Shown piece after piece: positions 55,820 through 64,000 of a stretch of DNA of 64,000 bases (positions are counted from its first letter, which is position 1; each line of letters begins with the position of its first letter). The stretch spans positions 51,843,219 through 51,907,218 of the forward strand of contig OZ038487.1 in assembly GCA_964036315.1 (NCBI GenBank). The letters run 5' to 3'. The stretch comes from Acanthosepion esculentum (Eukaryota > Mollusca > Cephalopoda > Sepiida > Sepiidae). Below the pieces are notes generated by a model. It was not told where the DNA came from. It saw only the letters and a list, made by a program, of their open reading frames with translations, and searched no databases. The translations under genes and the position numbers were made by a program.

Positions 55820-56068
55820 GATACAAGTTCTAATAATTAATCCATAGCTGGGGGGGAGAAGTGATACTTCCCAAGGATTTTACACATAAGTGAATATAAC
55901 AGACCCAACCTGAATTTGAACTTGGCTTTCCGATTTCTCCTTCCAAACTGTTATACGTTACACCAGCCACACATCCAAGCTTACAGCACTTGGTATTCCC
56001 AGGTGATCACCCATCTATATAGTGACCAGACTTGATGTTGCTTAATTTTGCTAATCAGATGAGAATCG
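55820..56068 (-). repeat. 5S rRNA-headed SINE, copy 3
   Basis: On the minus strand, 56,068-55,990 is 5S-like ('aaaattaagcaacatcaagt', 'atagatgggtgatcacctgg', 'gaataccaagtgctgtaagc'). A 'gtgtaacgtataac' A-box-like and 'ccaagttcaaattc' B-box-like pair follows. The body ends 'gctatggattaattattaga' near 55,830. The 5S module lacks its first 30 or so nt. Confidence 0.78.
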
Positions 56069-56107
56069 TTGTTTTTTTTTTATAGTCATAAACGTTTTTA
56101 AGGTAGG

Positions 56108-56324
56108 TGTTATGGTAATTTACCCACACACACATGGAATCTCCCAGCTATAAATAGGAGCAGGTACTGCCTTTTAGAAAGGGAAGTTTCCAGCAGTCAG
56201 CTCTGACAGTCGGACTGAACATTCTTGCTGTAACATTCTCGTTTGTGTATGTTCGTATTACTGTTTCTGTTAATAAATTTGTTTAACAATTCCTCTCGTT
56301 GTGTCTTTATTTCTGGCCCTAACA
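56108..56324 (+). mobile_element. LTR (217 bp) with TGTTA...TAACA ends
   Basis: Starts TGTTATGG and ends CCCTAACA. Inside are a TATA box 'ctataaatagg' (56,149), a start-region block 'cagtcagctctgacagtcgg' and an 'aataaa' signal (56,272) followed by a GT/T-rich tail. That is the expected U3-R-U5 order. No matching 5-bp duplication was found, so it may be a 5' LTR with a truncated interior or a solo LTR joined to LINE-C by rearrangement. Not the same sequence as the LTR at 29.47 kb. Confidence 0.65.
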
Positions 56325-56349
56325 AGGCCACAAGAGTAGGAGAGAAGGA

Positions 56350-56445
56350 AATCGAAGATGAAGAAGAGACTTGAAGCAACAGAAAAGTGGTTCTACAGAC
56401 AGATGCTGTGGATAACATTGAGAGAAGGAAATTCTATAGAATAGA
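56350..56445 (+). mobile_element. LINE-C fragment, part identical to 57.29 kb
   Basis: A 66-bp stretch starting 'agatgaagaagagacttgaa' (about 56,357) and ending 'ctgtggataacattga' is identical to 57,292-57,357. It encodes the LINE-C 'MKKRLEATEKWFYRQMLWI' block. Confidence 0.75.
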
Positions 56446-57245
56446 GTGTACACAGGATAGTTTCACACAACACAGTAAGTTGATACAAAACCAAAACATT
56501 AACCTAAAATCTGAAATTGTGTTTTTAAATGACCTTTAAATGACCCAAAATTTTTATATGGATGTTGTGAATAGCACCTAACTCTTTCACAACTGTCTAA
56601 ACAGTCCGTTTATATAACTGCTTTCTCAGATCAATGATTAAAAATGCCTCTAAGCAAATGAAACCTGTAGGTCTTAGTGAGGACCACCCTTTTTAGGATT
56701 TCATGAACTGGTGGTACAGAATCACAAAGACCTGTACCAAATAACAGAAACCGCATCACTAGTGGACTTTCAATAACAGAAACATCTAAAATGGATATCA
56801 TATGTTACTAGAAAGAGCAATAACAGTTTGTGTGAAAAAATTGTTTTAATAGAAGGATTTTATAGATTTCAACCGATGACAGTACTTGCTGCTCAGTCAA
56901 AGAATGGTGATTGTTTCTTTGTAAGGAAATGGGTAATAATATAACACAAATCAACTGAAATACTCAAAAAACTATGTCAGCTGCAAAAACAAAGTTCAAA
57001 TTGTAGTCAGAAATCTTTGAACAATATTTTTTAATTTTGTATATTGTTTTCCCTGATCAAGTTCAAAGTGAAATTATTACAATATAGTTTTTTGTATTTT
57101 TTCAAATAATTGTCAGGATGAGTGACATTGGAAAGGTCAAAATCAAGCAGAAAGAGAAACTTAAAATGGAGTAACTTAAGACGGGAAGTGTAACACAAAA
57201 ATTTGAAAATGGATAGGAATAGTGCAAAAATCAAAGAAAAGAGTA
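56446..57245. other. AT-rich spacer
   Basis: No recognised repeat or gene. Confidence 0.3.
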
Positions 57246-57249
57246 CTGA

Positions 57250-57699
57250 CCTGTAATTATAAGGCAATAAATGCTGGACAGGCTCCTCACAGATGAAGAA
57301 GAGACTTGAAGCAACAGAAAAGTGGTTCTACAGACAGATGCTGTGGATAACATTGACCGAATATATGAGCAACAATAAAGTATTAGAGAAAATGGAAACA
57401 AAAAACTTATACTTAACATCAGGAAGAGACAGTTGAAATTTCTAGTATACATAATGAGGAAAGGATTCTTGGAAAATATGATACTCACAGGGACAGAGAG
57501 AAGGCAAGAGGGACAGAGGGAAAAAAATGCATAACCTACTTAGTGAGCTTGAGAGAATGGATGGCAGAACAAGGTTTAGGAGAGATAACTAAAAAGACAA
57601 AATTTATTAAATGCTACAAAGGACATGAAACTGTGGAGAGCCACGGTCGCCTACATCCTGATGGAACATGGTACATAGAATGAGAAGAATATTAGAATT
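57250..57699 (+). mobile_element. LINE-C 3' end
   Basis: Reading across frameshifts: 'QMKKRLEATEKWFYRQMLWI' (57,290), 'IRKRQLKFLVYIMRKGFLENM' (57,420), 'TGTERRQEGQR', 'LSEWMAEQGLGEIT' and 'ESHGRLHPDGTWYIE*' (57,640-57,681). This is the most complete LINE-C C-terminus. The end of the element forms the left arm of a perfect palindrome. Confidence 0.78.
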
Positions 57700-57779
57700 T
57701 GCCTAATACAAGTCTTAGGCCAATTCTAATATTCTTCTCATTCTATGTACCATGTTCCATCAGGATGTAGGCGACCGTG
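57642..57779. repeat. Perfect inverted repeat, 58-bp arms
   Basis: 57,642-57,699 and 57,722-57,779 are exact reverse complements with no mismatch. The 22-nt spacer itself contains gcctaa...ttaggc, extending the stem by 6 bp. The left arm is the LINE-C 3' end. The right arm is an inverted extra copy placed inside a LINE-A tail ('cctaatacaagtc' before it, 'aagccactcaaggtagag' after it). Confidence 0.95.
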
Positions 57780-57950
57780 AAAGCCACTCAAGGTAGAGTG
57801 TTATTGTTAAAATGGTAATGATCTATGAGGTATATCATATAAATAAAAGAGGAGGTGGTAGGAAGTGAAAATTATGAAGATTATGAAAATAACAATTGAC
57901 CCTTGAATTGAAAAGGTTAAGATTATAGTATTCTATAAAGTGACAGTTCT
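57700..57950 (-). mobile_element. LINE-A 3' end, interrupted by the palindrome arm
   Basis: 'gcctaatacaagtc' (57,701-57,714) and 'aagccactcaaggtagagtg' (57,780 on) are adjacent in other LINE-A copies, for example around 46.65 kb. Here they are separated by the inverted LINE-C segment. LINE-A text continues to about 57,935 ('cttgaattgaaaaggttaag'). Confidence 0.65.
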
Positions 57951-58136
57951 TGAAGAAAATTTGACCTTCTTACATTTGGAATATGAGGAAACAAAGGTAA
58001 TTTTATTTAAGAAGATAAGTAAAGTATTAAGAGACAGGAAAATGTCTTTAAAGACAGCAAAGAAGACAGCTGAATTGCTATGTAATAGCAATCCTTCTTT
58101 ATAGCAGTGAATGCTGGACAATCTTCTCACAGATTA
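57945..58136 (+). mobile_element. LINE-C fragment (RT 'LLY-ECWTI' region)
   Basis: The plus strand encodes 'KISKVLRDRKMSLKTAKKTA' followed, after a frameshift, by 'VIAILLYSSECWTIFSQIK' (58,075-58,135), the block just upstream of 'KKRLEATE' in LINE-C. Confidence 0.65.
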
Positions 58137-58488
58137 AGCTGGTTTCCCAACTACATGAATTTAAGTGTGCTACTAAATTAGCATCTATGTCTCACCCGTT
58201 TACTGTTGAAATACCTAAAAGCAACTGCCAATTCTACTCCAACAGTTTCTTTTCCTGCACTTCTCACCTGTGGAACTCCCTTCTGTTTACTTGCTTCCCT
58301 GATAATTACAATCTTCAAAAATTTAAATGTAACATCAATCGTTATCTTCTATCTTCTTGAATCCTGCTCATCTTTTGTTCTTTCCCCAATCCACCCTATA
58401 TTCAGTTTTTTCTCTCACTTTCACTCCCTGTAATGGCATGCATACTCGTGGCACTGCCACCTTGCTTGGGGTCAAATTAAAAAAATAT
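58137..58488 (+). mobile_element. LINE-B 3' end nested in LINE-C
   Basis: Runs 'LVSQLHEFKCATKLASMSHPFTVEIPKSN' (58,139 on), 'HLWNSLLFTCFPDNYNLQKF' and 'KCNINRYLLSS*', then a 3' UTR ending 'gcatactcgtggcactgcca'. Open from 58,139 to the natural stop at about 58,360, so it is a comparatively young copy. LINE-C sequence lies on both sides. Confidence 0.75.
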
Positions 58489-58489
58489 T

Positions 58490-58770
58490 CAAGTGAAAAT
58501 AATGTGTTTCTACCGAGAAATGCTGAGAATTCCATAGATAGAATGGTTGAGTAATAATGAAATTTGAAAGAGAATGGGACCTATTAGGAAACTGTTACTG
58601 ACAATCAGAAAAAGACAACTGAAATTTCTGGGAAACATAATGAGGAAAGAAAGTTTGGAGAATTTAACACTCAAAGCAAGAGCATCAGTGGAAAATGTAA
58701 TCAATCTGCTCAATGAGTTTAAGTGAATGGATGACAGAACAAGGATAAAGAGAAGTAGTAAAAAGGCAAA
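58490..58770 (+). mobile_element. LINE-C fragment (continuation)
   Basis: 'FYREMLRIP*IEW' (58,507 on), 'IRKLLLTIRKRQLKFLGNIM' (58,585-58,645), 'RKESLENLTLKARAS' and 'KMDDRTRIK' continue LINE-C after the LINE-B insertion. A short continuation occurs at 59,028-59,085. Confidence 0.7.
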
Positions 58771-59027
58771 AATTACTTCTTTTGTATGCCATGTCGATTC
58801 AGGACATGGGAAATCATAGCTCTCCACAGCTTCCTATTTTTATTGCTCTTAGTAAGATTTGTCTTTTTAATAAGACTCCCATTCCTTGTTCTACTATCCA
58901 TTTACACAAGCTTGTTAGATAAGCTACTCACTGTTTCTCTCTGTCCATTTTGCTTTCAAATTGTACTGTGAGTGTCAAATTCTCTAAGCCTGCATTTTTT
59001 TTGGTATCCCAAAAATTTCAACAGAAT
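58771..59027 (-). mobile_element. Inverted LINE-C 3' segment inside LINE-C
   Basis: 'cttttgtatgccatgtcgat...gacatgggaaatcatagctc' through '...aaaatttcaacagaattttc' is the reverse complement of the LINE-C end, as at 6,420-6,680. The host LINE-C resumes on the plus strand at 59,028 ('agagagccatgatcacccac'). Confidence 0.7.
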
Positions 59028-59089
59028 TTTCTAGAGAGCCATGATCACCCACACCGTGAAAGGACATGACATCTAAAAGAAAGATATTT

Positions 59090-59735
59090 AACTAATATTC
59101 ATCAACTTAAGTTTTAAATGCTTTTCACTGATAAGTAACATTAATATTAGTAATAATAATAATAATAAATGAAAAATATAATAGTAATATATGAAATGAC
59201 AATTTAGGTGAAGTAGGCCACCTGTCACAACAATTGTAGCTATTAGCAACCATTTGTAATTTCCAAAAACACTTAAGCAAACATCATCAAATAATTCAGT
59301 GAAGTGTGAAAAAATATAGAACACTGTTTGCTTTGTCCATTCAAGCAACATAAACTTTTAAAGACAACAATATCATCAACAATGATCATAGCAATAAAAC
59401 AAATAATATTACTATAATGGCTACTGATACTTTTATAAATTCTGACAGTAGGAGTAATAATGATATGACTGCAAACAATATGATGGACAATGGAAATATA
59501 ATATTTGATCATAATATTAATCCTAACATTTTATAGCGATTTACTAAGTATGTCTTTAGATTTAGTACAAAACCACAAGAATAGGGAAAGCCAAGAAGAA
59601 TAAACTCATTAGAATTCAAAGATCCCATGCCTTAAAAATGTTGGCTTCCAGAATTATCCTGCTTCAGGGCAAAAAGAATATTTTTCCATTTATATATATT
59701 TATATTTGCTAGTTTATTGTAATTATTGTTTTTTG
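59090..59735. other. AT-rich spacer
   Basis: Simple (aat)n near 59,150. No gene or family recognised. Confidence 0.3.
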
Positions 59736-59737
59736 CA

Positions 59738-59900
59738 ATGTCGAGGTGCGTAGCACGGCGCTTTCAAGGAGGCGGCCTGTTTCACCTAGAATCAGGGAGG
59801 GGTTGCTGTTGGAGCCGATATGATGCGAAACCCAAAATCGGCGATGAGAACAGTGCATCACTGAAGACCACCCTCGATGCATCTAAAACGTATGATTTAA
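59738..59900. other. Isolated GC- and CpG-rich block
   Basis: About 160 bp with many CpGs ('gtcgaggtgcgtagcacggc', 'aaaatcggcgatgagaac') between AT-rich sequence and a TA tract. The plus frame '[13 protein letters not shown]...[21 protein letters not shown]' runs into the microsatellite. No family recognised; it could be an exon fragment or an element end. Confidence 0.35.
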
Positions 59901-59901
59901 C

Positions 59902-60050
<149 letters not shown>

Positions 60051-60312
60051 AATAACATTGAGAGATAGATATAAAAACACTGTATAAGACTATAATTTTA
60101 TTCATCATATTTGATTGACCAGGGTAATTATAGAATATAACACATTTTAAGCCAGCAGTTTTTTTAAAAATATAGTACTCATTTTAATATATTTCTTGTT
60201 TATATGTTACTTTTATAGATACAAATATTTAAGTAAATGCTCTGTTTATAATAAACAGTATTAACAACATTTACCAGCCTGAATGTCTGAGAAATTTCAT
60301 AGAAAATAATTG

Positions 60313-60392
60313 TTCTTTGACAGGAATTGAACCTGTATCCTACACGGAACTGTCATATAGCCCGACATGCTATACCATTTAGCTACAGAGGA
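60313..60392 (-). tRNA. Class-II tRNA-like fold (pseudogene or SINE head likely)
   Basis: On the minus strand 80 nt fold as a cloverleaf. The acceptor pairs 5 of 7 positions. The D stem gcta/tagc is perfect around 'aatggta'. The anticodon stem tgtcg/tgaca pairs fully with one G-T. There is a 14-nt variable arm with a tcc/gga hairpin, and a perfect T arm acagg-ttcaatt-cctgt. A and B boxes ('tagctaaatgg', 'ggttcaattcc') are near consensus. The anticodon loop ggctata lacks U33 and would place CTA in the anticodon, so normal tRNA function is doubtful. Confidence 0.4.
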
Positions 60393-60549
60393 AGCGTCTG
60401 GTTAATTGTCGGACTTAGTCCATTTCATAATATATAATTACAGTACTCAACATCAAGAGATAGAGCATTAATAATAGTAAATAAATTTATATACAGTCAT
60501 AAGGTAAGTGAAAAAATTATTTTATTTTTATTATGAGACAGATAGATAG

Positions 60550-60798
60550 TGTTATATACTGTACATATGAACACTAATAGGTATGTCCCAATCCTCATAA
60601 GTACATTAGACACTATTGTAAGTGGGGGTAATATGCTGTCTAAGTAGTTCACCACTAGCAGTGGTTTACCTATTTCATGCTGCTGGCGAGTATTGTATTT
60701 TGTTGACGTTATAAAGATTACCATTTCATTTTTAACTTCTGTTTTGGTTATTCCTTATTCAGTAACCCTTCCGAGGTTACAACAATAATGATGAGGAT

Positions 60799-60834
<36 letters not shown>

Positions 60835-61095
60835 TATTATATACCATACATGTATGGTAATTATTATATACCATACATATGAACACTAATGGGTATGTCC
60901 CAATCCTCATAAATACATTGGACACTATTGTAAGTGGGGGTAATATGTTGTCTAAGTAGTTCACCACTAGCAGTGGTTTACCTATTTCATGCTGCTGGCG
61001 AGTATTGTATTTTGTTGATGTTATAAAGATTACCATTTTAATTTCCAACCTCTGGTTTTGGTTATTCCTCATTCAGTAACATTTTCTGGGTTACA
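60550..61095 (+). repeat. 312-bp tandem duplication of repeat E
   Basis: 'catatgaacactaa' at 60,564 recurs at 60,876. The two copies agree closely over about 220 bp ('ggtatgtcccaatcctcata' to '...attcagtaac'). They are separated by a (gata)n run at 60,798-60,832 and a 'ataccatacatgtatggtaa' palindrome. A third, older copy lies at 19,600. Confidence 0.85.
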
Positions 61096-61365
61096 ACAGA
61101 TAGAATTAATAATTTAATTGATATATATTTTTATTGTTATTATGCAGTTTTTACTGCTCTTTCCTAAGGGTTATTGATTCTTTAAATCTTTTCATAGTTG
61201 TTATTCTGTTTTTCTTTTTACATCTGTTATTCTGTTTTTATAAAACTATTTTTACAGTTGTCATTCCGTTTTTAGAAAACTATTTTCAAATTTGTTATTT
61301 TGTTTTTATAGATCTTTTATAGCTGTTATCTTGTTTTAATAAAACTATTTTTTAGAGTTGTTATT

Positions 61366-61890
61366 CTGTATATGGAGGAGCGAAATCGGCTTTCAGAGAA
61401 AGTACCGACGTACAAATCGCTGGTAGTCTCCATTCTCCTATATGGATATGAAACGTGGACACTGTTAGCAGAAACAGACATAAGGATCCAAGTGTTTGAG
61501 AACAAATGCATGAGAAAACTCTTTGGCATCTTCTATTGGGAACATAAAACCAAAGAGTTTGTGCGGGAAAGGGTTGAAAGTTTTGTGGGCCACCAGGAAC
61601 CTCTTCTCGCCACTGTCAAATGGAGAAAAATGGTGTGGTTTGGATACATTACACAGCAGGACAGCTTGTGCAAGACTGTCATGCAAGGCCCCGTTGAAGG
61701 TGGATGGATGAGAGGACACCAACGTAAAAACTGGTTGGATAATGTCAAACAATGGACAAGTATGACTATATCAGAATTACTGGTGGCTGCCGTAGATAGA
61801 CCATTGTGGAGGAGATTTAATATGGCTTCTGCATTTGGATCCCTCCTACGTTTACAAAAGTCAAGGGGATGATGATCATGATGATTTTGT
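61366..61890 (+). mobile_element. LINE-D (RTE-like) C-terminus, 166 codons uninterrupted
   Basis: An open frame from 61,372 to the TGA at 61,870 reads MEERNRLSEKVPTYKSLVVS, then 'ILLYGYETWTLL', 'RIQVFENKCMRKLFGIFYWEHKT', 'VGHQEPLLATVKWRKMVWFGYI', 'GPVEGGWMRGHQRKNWLDNV' and 'DRPLWRRFNMASAFG'. This is the post-catalytic 'thumb' and C-terminal region of RTE-type reverse transcriptases. Known RTE elements end in short tandem repeats. Here the stop is followed at once by 'gatgatgatcatgatgattt'. The RT core and endonuclease are missing (5' truncation), so the frame is a relic although free of stops. The ATG is internal and probably not a real start. Confidence 0.88.
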
Positions 61891-62950
61891 ATTATTCTGT
61901 CTCAATAAGACTATTTAAGAGTTCTTATTTTGATTTTATAGAACTAAGAGTTCTTATTCTGTTTTTATATTTCTTTTTATAGCTGTTCATTTGATTTTAT
62001 AGATTTCTTTTAAAGTTTATGATTATATAGCTTCATCCTCGAGATGTGACTTATTCATTACTTATGGGTTTTATTTGACTGTAGACCATGACGATAGTGT
62101 CACATGATCAACTAGCTTTCTTTCTAAAACTTACTTTAGCAATTCATTTTTTTTATTCTGCATTTTCTTTTTTGGGGTGTGTGGGTTAGATATCAATTTG
62201 TGATCTCCTCAAATGGAAATTCTGTATTTTTGTGACTTTTGGAATTTATGTAATTTTCTGGAGCATAGCCTATCAGATGACTCCACAATAGCCACTGAGA
62301 ATAAATGTCGTACTGGCTTTTCAACTTTTGCAGTAAGAGCTTTAATTTTGATAAGAAAATGTAAATTTAAAATGTCTGAGAAATAAGCATCATTTTAAAA
62401 CTATGATCATTATTATGACATTAGTACGAATATTAATCCTCATATTTATTCGTTTTTGTATGTGTGAGTGCGTATGTTAAGATTTCTTGTATTCTCACGG
62501 AAAAACAAAACAGAAAAATAGAAGATGGCCCAAGTCTGTTATAAAGAGCTGTATTATTTATTTGAAACCATTCATTTATTTATGAGTTGGGCTAAAAGGA
62601 GAGGAGAGAGAAGCAATACTTCTTTTATAATGATTAAATCACTTGCCAGGTTTTGGAGGAGGTCATTATTTTGCCATTAAGTGTAATGCAATGTGACATG
62701 AGGTAAATCTTCTTGGGGTCTGGACACACACAGCATTCAAGGTTGGTAGTGGGTGGGTGGTGTTTAGTCCCTTTTGACCAAAACCTTTTTCCTCTCACAC
62801 ATCCAGTGAACAGATCCATACATACACAAGATCTTATTTATGCAGAGAATCATTTATATGCAAATATATGTCAACATGCACACGCATATAAATGCAGATA
62901 TGGAGATGGACACATACAAATATATTTGTAACCACACAAGGAAATCAGGA
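61891..62950. other. AT-rich spacer
   Basis: Near the start, 'gttattctg-ttttta' motifs also seen at 61,200-61,360 recur (61,905-61,985), a weak degenerate array around the LINE-D copy. Otherwise nothing recognised. Confidence 0.35.
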
Positions 62951-62954
62951 CATA

Positions 62955-63220
62955 AATATAAATATATATATATATATATATATAAAGAAACACTGTTATT
63001 GTCTAGAAATAAAAATCACTATTATATAAATATATATATATATATATAAAGAAACACTGTTATTGTCTAGAAATAAAAATCACTATTATATAAATATATA
63101 TATATATATATATAAAGAAACACTGTTATTGTCTAGAAATAAAAATCACTATTATATAAATATATATATATATATATATATAAAGAAACACTGTTATTGT
63201 CTAGAAATAAAAATCACTAT

Positions 63221-63261
<41 letters not shown>

Positions 63262-63296
63262 AAACACTGTTATTGTCTAGAAATAAAAATCACTAT

Positions 63297-63362
<66 letters not shown>
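62955..63362. repeat. Tandem array with a growing (TA)n inside each unit
   Basis: The constant part 'aaagaaacactgttattgtc' to 'aatcactattatataaata' starts at 62,984, 63,048, 63,114, 63,182 and 63,258. The unit length therefore rises 64, 66, 68, 76 bp. The constant parts are identical by eye, and all length change is in (TA)n. The sixth TA run ends in (TATG)n. Confidence 0.95.
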
Positions 63363-63365
<3 letters not shown>

Positions 63366-63389
63366 TTGCATACATAACCACTTTGGCTG

Positions 63390-63625
63390 GGGTTAAAACA
63401 CTATGAAAGTGCAAAAATAGGTTTTAATACCACAAATACTTTGTAAAAAAATTATTACCAGCAATAAATTTTTCAAGAAAATTTATTACCAGCAATACAT
63501 ATTTGAAAAAAAATAACAGCTATACATTTTGAAAAAAAAATATTACCAGCAATAAAAATCTTGCTGGCATTAAATAATCCATTGAGGGTGATAGGCTGTA
63601 AAACAAACCAAACCAAACTAAACCA
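63390..63625 (+). repeat. Dispersed SINE-like repeat, copy 2
   Basis: 'acactatgaaagtgcaaaaa', repeated 'ttaccagcaata' motifs and the terminal 'tggcattaaataatccattg' plus 'agggtgataggctgt', then 'aaaccaaacc'. Same order as 95-345. Confidence 0.55.
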
Positions 63626-64000
63626 TAACCACTTTGGTTTATGTTAGCATATGAAAGAAAACCTTATATATTTTAAAACAAAATCTCTTTTATATATGCA
63701 AATGCATACAGAGGAATACACATAACTATATGCTCTCCTAACACAAGCCTTACAAATACAATAATAGATATACAAGCATATATACAGATATACACACATA
63801 TATACATACACCTACAAAAATGCAAATATATTTGTTTATAAAGTAAATATACAAAAATATGATATATAAATTTCATTATATCAGAAAAATGTTAGGCAAA
63901 TGAATGACAAAGTCATAAGGAAAATGAATGAAATTGGCAAGGCGACATTTCTAGATGTGCCAAAAAAGAGGAAAAAGTTAAATGAAAAAAATTGAAATTT
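63626..64000. other. AT-rich window end
   Basis: Short TATACA-type runs. No gene recognised. Confidence 0.3.

Noticed and set aside
62955..63362. CRISPR-like array
   Set aside because: Spacers are pure TA runs of graded length; tandem duplication explains it.

Overview
This 64 kb window is non-coding, repeat-dense animal nuclear DNA. It is strongly AT-rich and contains no convincing intact cellular gene, operon, CRISPR array or prokaryotic signal. The evidence for an animal genome is the large number of decayed non-LTR retrotransposon tails, several mariner/Tc1-class transposons, 5S rRNA- and tRNA-derived SINEs, and very long (TA)n tracts, some with (GA)n attached. This combination fits a lophotrochozoan genome and, as a weak inference, a mollusc, possibly a cephalopod. 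I cannot fix the species. I saw only one faint candidate cellular exon (22.6 kb), so the window is probably intergenic or a very large intron.

Layout. 0-9.2 kb: a mariner relic (1.2-2.1 kb), a LINE-A tail (2.2-3.0 kb), a LINE-B copy with twin-priming geometry (3.8-4.35 kb), a gag-like LTR-retroelement relic, a 30-bp tandem array, LINE-C nested in LINE-B (6.4-7.0 kb), a 633-bp TA/TATG/GT tract and a DUF4817-type transposase relic (8.2-9.2 kb). 9.4-17 kb: palindromic MITEs, a Tc1 element with long IR/DR-like termini, and an internally deleted mariner-family element (15.0-15.9 kb). 17-29 kb: LINE-B fragments, a deleted mariner inside a TA tract (20.45-21.34 kb) whose related empty site lies 300 bp downstream, LINE-A copies with a higher-order repeat (24.1-24.7 kb), and 5S-headed SINEs. 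29-41 kb: a solo LTR with a perfect 5-bp target duplication inside LINE-C, a tandem array interrupted by a MITE, a mariner relic, a hAT-like element and a purine-rich tract. 41.2-43.7 kb: a 2.47 kb GC-richer Helitron with correct TC and hairpin-CTAG ends, a promoter-like block and a duplicated N-terminal coding segment. 43.7-56 kb: a small deleted DNA transposon, minisatellites with 36-, 58-, about 60- and about 38-bp units, very long T/C-rich tracts, a pogo-like palindromic MITE and more SINEs. 56-64 kb: an LTR, a mosaic of LINE-A/B/C fragments containing a perfect 58-bp-arm palindrome, a class-II tRNA-like fold, a 312-bp tandem duplication, the best preserved LINE-D C-terminus (166 codons) and a TA-bearing tandem array whose unit lengthens step by step.

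The parts do not form a pathway. The biology here is genome turnover. TA-target transposons sit against TA microsatellites, LINE pieces are nested and inverted, and pieces of transposons have themselves become tandem repeats. LINE-A to LINE-D are local labels: A and B have reverse-transcriptase tails of CR1/Jockey-like type, C and D of RTE-like type. No family was verified by database search.
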